Shown: positions 57,824-64,000 of the stretch, one piece after another | Position numbering within the stretch: position 1 is the stretch's first letter | Layout of the letters: every line of letters begins with the position of its first letter | Assembly: GCF_000746025.2 (NCBI RefSeq) | Contig: NZ_CP045798.1 | Span: 248,001-312,000, forward strand | Direction of reading: 5' to 3' | Length of the DNA: 64,000 nucleotides | DNA from: Thermanaerosceptrum fracticalcis | Lineage (GTDB): Bacteria > Bacillota > Peptococcia > DRI-13 | Translations under genes and position numbers: made by a program | The notes under the pieces: generated by a model | What the model was told of the DNA's origin: nothing | Database searches by the model: none | The model's input: the letters and a program-made list of their open reading frames with translations, nothing else

Positions 57824-59781
57824 CAGGTAACCGGGGCCTCCTTCAATAATTTTTGAAAAACATCGACCTCGGGATATTTTAGAAGGGCCTCCTCTAAAAT
57901 CATTCTCCGCTTTTTCTCGTATAACTGAATTAATCTAAGATAATAGCGGGGTTGGTCGGGGTCAATCTCCTGGGCATAGCGGTAATGCTCCTCGGCCTCA
58001 AGGAATTTTCCCCTTTCGTGATAGATCTCTGCCAGGAGAAAATGAGCCTCTCCATCCTGTCTTATTGTTAAATATTCTTTTAGATAGAGAGCCGCCTCTT
58101 CTTCATAGCCATAGTCATAAAAGAGCTGGGCTATGCTCTTGCTGTGCAGTGTTCGAATACTGGGGTTCAAACATTTTAAAAAGTGTTGAGCTTTCTCTGT
58201 TTCCTTGAGGGCCAGGAGTCTTTTTACAATGTCCAGTAAGAGGGCCATACCATCTGATCCCAAAGTTATTGCTGAAAGATTTGTATTGGTGAAAAGGTTT
58301 ACAACTTTTTGTGTATCTTCTGCTAATCCCAGAGCAGAAAGTTCAGCTGCCAGGGACAGAACTTTGCGCTTACTGTTCTGGAGCCAGAAACAAATCAGTT
58401 TGTTGAATTTGGCCAGGGGATATAAGTGACTCTCGGGAGTATAAGTATCCAGAATTCTCAGTGATTCCAGATAGCGGCGTTCTTGGGCCAGACAGATGGC
58501 TTTCCATAAAAGGGTTTCAGGTGAGAGGGGCTCCGTCCTCTCCGCTCTTAATAAATAATCGAGGGCCAGGCCGTAAGCCCCCTGGTGGAAGTATATTTCG
58601 CCCATTACCAGAATGGCCCTGGCATTGGAAAAGTCAAATACTTTTTCCAGGGATACTTTAGAATATTCCGGATTAAGGCGTGGATTTAGAATTTGCACTA
58701 TCCTTTCCAGGGCCGGCCTAAAGTAGGGATTATCACGTAAGCTGGTAATGTAAAATTTAAGACTCTCCTCATAATCAAGAAAGGTTTCGGCTATTTTAGC
58801 CAGGTGATAGTAAGCCCGAAATCCCCTGACACCTCCGAAGGAGGCGTACTGGGCAGGCTGTTCCGGCATGGAGGCCGCTTTGAGTAAATATTCCTGGGCT
58901 AACTTATATTTTTTTAGATCCAGGTAGAGAAGACCCGCGTAATAGTACAAATCGGCATAATTGGGGAATAGCTTAAGACCCAGGAGCGCCGCATGAAGGG
59001 CTTTTTCAGGTTCCAAGGCTGACTGATGGGCTAACACGATATAGCGTATCAATTTGGGAAAATATACGGTATTAGGATCAAGGTTATTGGCAGCCTGGGT
59101 TAGCTGGAAGGCAGCTTCCGTATAGCGTTCGGCACGAAACAGTTCCACACCATAGTGATACCGTAATAAAAAGTCCTGGGGTCTTTCCTGAAGTTCTTTC
59201 TCGATTAAGTTGAGATTCCTATTTTTTTTATCTTTTTCCTTGATTTGTTTGTCTAAATAACCGTAATGCAGGATAACCAGGTCTTCGGCCAGGCGGTAGC
59301 TGGCCTTGGCGTTTTTCTCCAGGATAACGTCGGCGATTTGTTCATGAATAGCTCCACGGAACCTGTATTCCGGGCGGTTTCTAAAGAGGCGAAAAACCAA
59401 ATCTGGGCAGGTTTCCACCCAGCCCTCGTTTCCCAGATAATTAATAATCTTAACGAGATAACCTTCCACATCGTCGATAGAGGTTAACCTTCTTAGGATT
59501 TCTGCGCAGCCTGCCGCTAATTCCTCATCGCAGTCCAGATAGAGGATCCAGTCCCCAGTGGCCTGATCCAGGGAAACATTACGGGCATCGGCAAAGCTGC
59601 CATTCCAAAGGAAGGTGTAAACTTTAGCACCGAATTCGCGGGCTATTTCACAGGTATTGTCAGTGGACCCCGTATCCACCACAATGATTTCATCAACGGC
59701 TCCGGCCGCACTTGTAAGACACCGGCGCAAATTCTCCGTCTCATTTTTGGCAATAATGCACAAACTAATTCTTGTCTTCAT
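57823..59781 (-). CDS. GT2 glycosyltransferase with TPR repeats
   Basis: 652 residues, the first and longest of the unit. GT2 domain: ISLCIIAKNETENLRRCLTS, IIVVDTGSTDNTCEIAREFG, YLDCDEELAAG; more than eight TPR-like helix pairs follow (for example HYGVELFRAERYTEAAFQLT and FLLAEIYHERGKFLEAEEHY). Its promoter must lie in 59782-59939, back to back with that of the repeat protein, which is its likely acceptor (inference). Confidence 0.92.
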   Translation of the reverse strand: MKTRISLCIIAKNETENLRRCLTSAAGAVDEIIVVDTGSTDNTCEIAREFGAKVYTFLWNGSFADARNVSLDQATGDWILYLDCDEELAAGCAEILRRLTSIDDVEGYLVKIINYLGNEGWVETCPDLVFRLFRNRPEYRFRGAIHEQIADVILEKNAKASYRLAEDLVILHYGYLDKQIKEKDKKNRNLNLIEKELQERPQDFLLRYHYGVELFRAERYTEAAFQLTQAANNLDPNTVYFPKLIRYIVLAHQSALEPEKALHAALLGLKLFPNYADLYYYAGLLYLDLKKYKLAQEYLLKAASMPEQPAQYASFGGVRGFRAYYHLAKIAETFLDYEESLKFYITSLRDNPYFRPALERIVQILNPRLNPEYSKVSLEKVFDFSNARAILVMGEIYFHQGAYGLALDYLLRAERTEPLSPETLLWKAICLAQERRYLESLRILDTYTPESHLYPLAKFNKLICFWLQNSKRKVLSLAAELSALGLAEDTQKVVNLFTNTNLSAITLGSDGMALLLDIVKRLLALKETEKAQHFLKCLNPSIRTLHSKSIAQLFYDYGYEEEAALYLKEYLTIRQDGEAHFLLAEIYHERGKFLEAEEHYRYAQEIDPDQPRYYLRLIQLYEKKRRMILEEALLKYPEVDVFQKLLKEAPVT

Positions 59782-59863
59782 AATATTCTGCCAAACTCCT
59801 CATGGTTAAGTTTTATCTAAATGTAGCAAAGGCTGCTAGTGTAATTTTTACAACGAAGGTATG

Positions 59864-59892
59864 TACCAATATCTATCTTATTTCATATTATA
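59864..59892 (+). promoter_or_regulatory. Sigma-K type promoter of the repeat-protein gene
   Basis: TACC (59864-59867), 16 nt, CATATTATA (59884-59892). It fits sigma-K consensus MACM-N16-CATANNNTA except the first M. Indicates late mother-cell expression, as for coat or exosporium genes. Confidence 0.6.
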
Positions 59893-59939
59893 TTATGAGC
59901 CCTAAACCAAATTAGTTCATAGGGAAAGGAGTGAAACTT

Positions 59940-60914
59940 ATGCCTAACTTTAAAGTATTCCAAGACGATCCAGACCAGGCACGGGTGAAAATATACGGCG
60001 GTAATGACGTTGCCTTCAATACAGATTCCTCAGGTAATTTGGCAATCACCTCAACGGGTCTGGCTATTACCCCACCGGCCAACGGTCTCTCTATTACCAG
60101 TACGGGCCTGGCCATCACTGCTCCGGCCAACGGGCTTACAGTGACGGCACCGGCTTCCGGCCTTTCCATAACCCCGCCTAGCGGAGGATTATCCATCACC
60201 CCACCGGCCAACGGTCTTTCCATTACCAGTACGGGCCTGGCCATCACGGCTCCGGCTAACGGGCTGACCGTAACGGCCCCGGCCGAAGGCCTTTCCATAA
60301 CCCCGCCTAGCGGAGGATTATCCATCACCCCACCGACCAACGGTCTCTCCATTACCAGTACGGGCCTGGCCATTACTGCTCCGGCTAACGGGCTTACAGT
60401 GACGGCGCCGGCTTCCGGCCTGGCTATCACACCACCGGCCAACGGTTTAGCCATTACCAGTACAGGTCTGGCCATTACTGCTCCGGCTAACGGGCTTACA
60501 GTGACGGCGCCGGCTTCCGGCCTGGCTATCACACCACCGGCCAACGGTATTCTCATCACTACCACAGGTTTGGCCGTGGCCACGGGGACTACCGATGTCT
60601 CAGCAACCAGGGCTAACATCATTGATACGGCAGGGACTCCTGACGAAACCTATACCGTTTTAGGCCTGAAGACCTGGACTTTCGGTGTGGTCAATGCCTC
60701 TACAGCAGCCAATGCCCAGGCCCTGGTCAAACTACAGATCAGTCCTAATGGGACCACCTGGCAGGACGAAGTGGGACCAGTCACCATTAACCAGAATGGG
60801 CTGTCAACTTTTGTTGCTAACGTGTTTTTGAAATATGCCCGTATATACTACAGCGCCGTAAACGCAGCCAGTGCCGTAACTCTCAATATCTTTTTCCAAG
60901 GCCAGTCCAACTAA
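59940..60914 (+). CDS. Nonapeptide-repeat protein with DUF6385-like ends
   Basis: 324 residues from ATG 59940 (GGAAAGGAG upstream). The opening MPNFKVFQDDPDQARVKIYG and a ~100-residue C-terminal domain (TWTFGVVNASTAANAQALVK ... IYYSAVNAASAVTLNIFF) fit the DUF6385 type. Residues ~34-215 are nine-residue repeats (GLAITAPAN, GLTVTAPAS, GLSITPPSG) with seven-residue GLSITST units, probably a beta-solenoid stalk, rich in Thr/Ser for glycosylation. No signal peptide, as for proteins assembled on the spore by the mother cell. It diverges from four glycosyltransferase genes. Confidence 0.85.
   Translation: MPNFKVFQDDPDQARVKIYGGNDVAFNTDSSGNLAITSTGLAITPPANGLSITSTGLAITAPANGLTVTAPASGLSITPPSGGLSITPPANGLSITSTGLAITAPANGLTVTAPAEGLSITPPSGGLSITPPTNGLSITSTGLAITAPANGLTVTAPASGLAITPPANGLAITSTGLAITAPANGLTVTAPASGLAITPPANGILITTTGLAVATGTTDVSATRANIIDTAGTPDETYTVLGLKTWTFGVVNASTAANAQALVKLQISPNGTTWQDEVGPVTINQNGLSTFVANVFLKYARIYYSAVNAASAVTLNIFFQGQSN
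60037..60582 (+). repeat. Nested coding repeats
   Basis: Units of 27 bp (9 residues) and 21 bp (GLxITST) form blocks of 129 bp (7+9+9+9+9 residues) twice, then 102 bp (7+9+9+9) twice. The last two blocks are almost identical in DNA, so copy number should vary between strains. Confidence 0.9.
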
Positions 60915-60992
60915 TGTTTCGTCCAAGCACCTGATTTCCCACCAAGTCATAAATTAATAGTACGAAACTTATGAACCTGGCAGGGGGACAGT

Positions 60993-62702
60993 ATGGATAA
61001 GCAAGGAAAACTAGAAAAAGATCTTATAAAATACGTCCACAACACTGTTCCCCGCCAGGAAATTGTCTGTATTTCCGCGGATTTAGTTCTTGACAGCCGT
61101 TACAGGGATATTTTTAAGGAGTATACTTTTGACGTTCCTTTTTTTCTCACGGAAGATTGCGCTGCCGTCCATTGTACACCCCTGGAGGGAACTGAAAGAA
61201 TTCTTTTATTAGGTAAGGAGCCTACAGTCCATAGGGGTATGTATAATGTTTCATTAGGTATCTTTAAGTCTTTTCTTTTTACGATTCACTGTGCTACGAA
61301 AACAATAGAGCTTACAAAAGAATTGTTTATCCCTGTATCATGTTCTCTGGCCCTGGGTCAGGCTGTTACTCCCAGGTTTGAGGCGCAAGTTTATTTAACC
61401 TACTCCAGCTGTATATTGGAGGGTGAAAGCAGAAATGCCTGGTTTTTCGGTCAACAGCCGGGCGAGCAGTTTGCTTTTGCCATGGCCTTAGGGGATGCTC
61501 ACCCCTTCGTGTGTGTTGGTTCCCCCTCGGCCAGGGTTGGGGCTTGCCATGATGCAGGTAAAATAACGGTGTTTTCTATTCCGGATGGCGTCAAGCTCTA
61601 CGAAGTTTCCGGAACAGCACAGGATGATGACTTCGGGTTTGCCCTAGATACCGGTTATGATTTAAACGGTGATGGATGGGATGATATCCTGGTAGGTGCT
61701 CCTTCAGCCAAGATCGGAAGCGCAGCGCGGGCAGGTTATGTCCGCGTTCTTTCCGGTAAAGACGGGACTACTCTCTTAACGATAAATCATACGGAAGAGG
61801 AGGCCCAGTTTGGCTGGGCTGTTAGCTGGGCTGGTGATTTAGACGGAGACGGTGTTCCGGATTTTTTGGTAGCCGCTCCCCAGGCTTCTCCCGAAGGGAA
61901 AATTAATGCCGGAAGCGTCTTTGTCTATTCTGGAGCTTCCGGCAGCTTATTATATCGACTAGACGGCCAAAATCCAGGTGATGCTTTCGGGTATGCCTTA
62001 ACAACCATAGGGGATGTTGATGGTGACGGGATACCTGACTTGGCCATAGGTGCCCCTTTGGCTTCCCCGTCGGGTTTATACCAGGCAGGTGAGATCTATG
62101 TCTATTCCGGTGCTGCCGGTTCCTTAATCTATAAAATAGAAGGTACGGAATTTAACGCAGGTTTAGGTTTTTCTCTAAAGGCCCTTCCTGACATAAATGG
62201 TGATGGCATTCCTGAGATTTTAGCCGGCGCTCCTGGAAGCTCACCCGGGGGAAGAAGTGAAGCCGGTTCAGCCTATATCTTTTCTAGCCTGGATGGGAGC
62301 CAACTCCTGCATTTTGCGGGCCCTGTAAGCGGGGAAGAGGTGGGAATAGCAGTAACTCCCGTGGGAGACTTGGACAACGATGGTCAACCTGACTTGGCCC
62401 TGGGTGCTCCCAGTGCCTCCCCTCATAATAAACGTTTTGCGGGTAAGGTTTATCTGATCTCTAGTCGCACCGGGCAAATACTACAGGTACTGGAGGGTCA
62501 AGAAAGCTGGAACCAGTTTGGCTGGTCTGTTGCCGGCAGCAGCCTCTTGAATGCTAATAGTATACTGTTTATCGGGTCTCCCGGTAATGATGCCTTATAT
62601 ATGTATCAGGGTAAGAGGCATATTATGCGGTGTGAAATGCATCTGTGTATCACTCTATCCGTCCTACAGAAAAGGGAGATTTTAATTCCTGCCATGCTGT
62701 GA
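60993..62702 (+). CDS. FG-GAP beta-propeller protein with N-terminal coat-like domain
   Basis: 569 residues. Residues ~1-130 resemble a SPOCS/DUF3794-like domain (QEIVCISADLVLDSRYRDIF, ELFIPVSCSLALGQ), uncertain. From ~140 follow about seven FG-GAP/VCBS repeats with Ca-binding loops DLNGDGWDD, DLDGDGVPD, DVDGDGIPD, DINGDGIPE and DLDNDGQPD, forming an integrin-like propeller. The last 25 residues are unlike the rest (RCEMHLCITL). No signal peptide. Probably part of the same surface structure as the repeat protein. Confidence 0.88.
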   Translation: MDKQGKLEKDLIKYVHNTVPRQEIVCISADLVLDSRYRDIFKEYTFDVPFFLTEDCAAVHCTPLEGTERILLLGKEPTVHRGMYNVSLGIFKSFLFTIHCATKTIELTKELFIPVSCSLALGQAVTPRFEAQVYLTYSSCILEGESRNAWFFGQQPGEQFAFAMALGDAHPFVCVGSPSARVGACHDAGKITVFSIPDGVKLYEVSGTAQDDDFGFALDTGYDLNGDGWDDILVGAPSAKIGSAARAGYVRVLSGKDGTTLLTINHTEEEAQFGWAVSWAGDLDGDGVPDFLVAAPQASPEGKINAGSVFVYSGASGSLLYRLDGQNPGDAFGYALTTIGDVDGDGIPDLAIGAPLASPSGLYQAGEIYVYSGAAGSLIYKIEGTEFNAGLGFSLKALPDINGDGIPEILAGAPGSSPGGRSEAGSAYIFSSLDGSQLLHFAGPVSGEEVGIAVTPVGDLDNDGQPDLALGAPSASPHNKRFAGKVYLISSRTGQILQVLEGQESWNQFGWSVAGSSLLNANSILFIGSPGNDALYMYQGKRHIMRCEMHLCITLSVLQKREILIPAML

Positions 62703-62750
62703 CTCACCGCTATCCGACTTCCTACATCCGCCATCAGTGACCAGACCAGA
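62702..62750. repeat. Heptamer array
   Basis: ATCCGAC, TTCCTAC, ATCCGCC, ATCAGTG, ACCAGAC in sevens after the FG-GAP gene stop. Confidence 0.65.
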
Positions 62751-62810
62751 CTAAAGGGACTCCGTCCCTTAACACCCCCTAATCAATAATTTATAATTCC
62801 TGATATATTA

Positions 62811-62895
62811 AAAAAAGCCCACACTTTGTGGGCTTTGTAGATAGTCTGACTACACTGCCGTATTGAGCAGTGTACTTTTTAGTGGGCTTTTTTTG
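62811..62895. terminator. Compound bidirectional terminator
   Basis: Two hairpins (AAAGCCCACA/TGTGGGCTTT at 62814-62836; TACACTGC/GCAGTGTA at 62851-62874), while the outer AAAAAAGCCCAC can also pair with GTGGGCTTTTTTT at 62882-62894. Ends both converging genes. Confidence 0.8.
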
Positions 62896-62920
62896 CACAG
62901 GATTTTGAAGGAAGAGAAGG

Positions 62921-63544
62921 TTAGAAGCACTGAGCCGGCGGCGTAGGTGGGCAAACACCGGGGATAGTAACACAGGGAGCCGGTACGCAGAAACCGTAGC
63001 TGGGAACCAGCAGCTGGACAGTGAGGATGCACTTGATAACCAGGCAGACCTGGAGGGTGCAGGTAACGGTGATGGATTCGAGGTTGACAGCACTGACAAT
63101 ACAGCTGCAGAAGAGCAGGGTGCTTTCACTGCAATCGGGAGAAACACCTTCGGGGCAGCACAGGGTGACTGTTTTGGTGAAATTAAACACCCTGTCAACG
63201 GTTTCGGTAGGATTATTGGGGTTCGTAAGGGTGATGGGGACGGAAACCAAGATGGTGATGGTGAAGAATCCACCGCCAGCGGAGACCCGGGAAACCTCTG
63301 TACAGGTAATACTACTACCCGGAGTGAGTTGACAGGGGGTGATAGTACCTACAGCAAAAGGTCCTGTGGTAAACTCGGTTAATCTGGATATAGTGGTATC
63401 CCGGGAAAGATCGTGGATTTGGAAGCAGCTGTCGTATACTTTGTCTACGACAATACATTCAATCCTCGTTGGGGGTGGGCAGCCTTCAGGTGGGCATACG
63501 CCCGGGGTTACTTCCTGTGCAATTTTTGCGGTCTTATCAAGCAT
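62921..63544 (-). CDS. Cysteine-rich, probable spore-surface protein
   Basis: 207 residues, about 20 cysteines. PGVCPPEGCPPPTRIECIVV starts a region like SPOCS-type coat proteins (CIVVDKVYDSCFQIHDLS), then strand-rich parts with CCPEGVSPDC, and the end PGVCPPTPPAQC mirrors the beginning. No signal peptide. Disulfide cross-linking on the spore surface is plausible. AAAGGAGGAAAT precedes ATG 63544. Converges on the FG-GAP gene. Confidence 0.75.
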   Translation of the reverse strand: MLDKTAKIAQEVTPGVCPPEGCPPPTRIECIVVDKVYDSCFQIHDLSRDTTISRLTEFTTGPFAVGTITPCQLTPGSSITCTEVSRVSAGGGFFTITILVSVPITLTNPNNPTETVDRVFNFTKTVTLCCPEGVSPDCSESTLLFCSCIVSAVNLESITVTCTLQVCLVIKCILTVQLLVPSYGFCVPAPCVTIPGVCPPTPPAQCF

Positions 63545-63745
63545 CTAATATTTCCTCCTTTCATAAACATAAGGTTTATGTCTAATGTATTGTATTAGTG
63601 AGTCTTTAAAGTTGTTACAGTCATTAGGGGTAAAAAGTTAAAAAGTAGGTTTTCGCTAAGCAGTCATAGGAAGAAAGGGTAATGTATAGTATTAAATAAA
63701 TAGCATGGTTGGGGAATTGGAGTAAGTAAAGGGTGGGGATGAGGG

Positions 63746-64000
63746 TTGGAAAAACTAATCGTATCAGGTGACCAAGATATCTGGTATTTATCTGGAAGGC
63801 CCCAGGGTTTATCCTTAAGTCTCTTGCTCGCTACCAAACCTGTAGAGAATGTATCCCTCTCGGAAGTGGCGCTTGACAGGGCGGGTAATCCCCATTTACT
63901 CCTGGAAAAGAAAGGTGAAACTGAGTATTACTATTGGAACGGGAGTTCTTGGTCCGTAGGGGCAAAGCCCCTGCTCTCTTGTCCAGGTCATTTCTTTCTG
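63746..64000 (+). CDS. Partial hypothetical protein running off the window
   Basis: TTG start behind GGTGGGGATGAGG; 85 codons are open to the edge. MEKLIVSGDQDIWYLSGRPQ and YYYWNGSSWSVGAK suggest a repeat-bearing surface or propeller protein. The 3' end is missing. Confidence 0.55.
   Translation, partial: MEKLIVSGDQDIWYLSGRPQGLSLSLLLATKPVENVSLSEVALDRAGNPHLLLEKKGETEYYYWNGSSWSVGAKPLLSCPGHFFL

Noticed and set aside
59912-60622. Long minus-strand frame of 236 codons opposite the nonapeptide-repeat gene
   Set aside because: It arises because the repeats lack stops in the antisense frame; low complexity, no ribosome site, and the plus strand has a proper start, promoter and domain.

Overview
The window looks like a chromosomal segment of a spore-forming, mainly anaerobic member of the Clostridia (Firmicutes), possibly from a Desulfotomaculum/Peptococcaceae-like lineage, which is inference. 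The basis is the set of diagnostic genes: spoIIGA-sigE, sigG-spoIIR, a YlmC/YmxH protein, spore photoproduct lyase, CwlD-type amidase, Ku, DapL, and anaerobic ribonucleotide reductase NrdD/NrdG with NrdR. Ribosome sites are strong AGGAGG types, TTG and GTG starts are frequent, and most units end in clear hairpin terminators. No rRNA, tRNA or CRISPR array was seen.

Layout. 0-10 kb: HEAT-repeat protein, HAD phosphatase, an IS110-family element, MutT-type Nudix hydrolase, a two-component system, an FMN-dependent alpha-hydroxyacid dehydrogenase and a sirtuin. 10-16 kb: CheW, a three-gene unit ending in a sensory-type [FeFe]-hydrogenase homologue, spore photoproduct lyase, Ku and CwlD. 16.3-16.6 kb: a 114-bp unit encoding a 24-residue hydrophobic peptide, present three times in tandem. 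17-25 kb: D-amino-acid transaminase, OsmC, two LexA (SOS) boxes controlling a DUF1659/DUF2922/YvrJ unit and a possible ComK-like regulator, a YgjP-like metallopeptidase, a membrane Clp-fold protease, a PHP phosphatase and a cation exchanger. 25-33 kb: the sporulation sigma-factor block followed by nrdR-nrdD-nrdG, with recognisable Spo0A/sigma-A, sigma-F and NrdR control sites. 33-40 kb: a decayed accessory stretch with gene remnants, a toxin-antitoxin pair, a lone crotonase, DapL and a fragment of a group II intron. 40-48 kb: a ferredoxin/flavin reductase fusion, an Rrf2 regulator and cydABDC sharing its operator. 48-51 kb: small genes, a CAP-domain secreted protein and a holin-like/amidase pair. 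51-64 kb: four coupled glycosyltransferase genes (one split by an IS4-type element), diverging from a nonapeptide-repeat DUF6385 protein under a probable sigma-K promoter, an FG-GAP beta-propeller protein and a cysteine-rich protein.

How it works together. The 51-64 kb region reads as a spore-surface module: a late mother-cell promoter drives a Thr/Ser-rich repeat protein beside dedicated glycosyltransferases and coat-like proteins. The sporulation block holds both partners of the SpoIIR-SpoIIGA-sigma-E signalling path. The cyd locus gives a bd oxidase for oxygen scavenging, with its own redox-type regulator. Lyase plus Ku suggests a spore DNA-repair neighbourhood.

A genome-wide oddity is visible here: many intergenic gaps hold degenerate arrays with a strict 7-nt period (several sequence families, sometimes mixed in one gap). 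These, the triplicated micro-peptide and the repeat-protein/glycosyltransferase module are the most novel-looking items.
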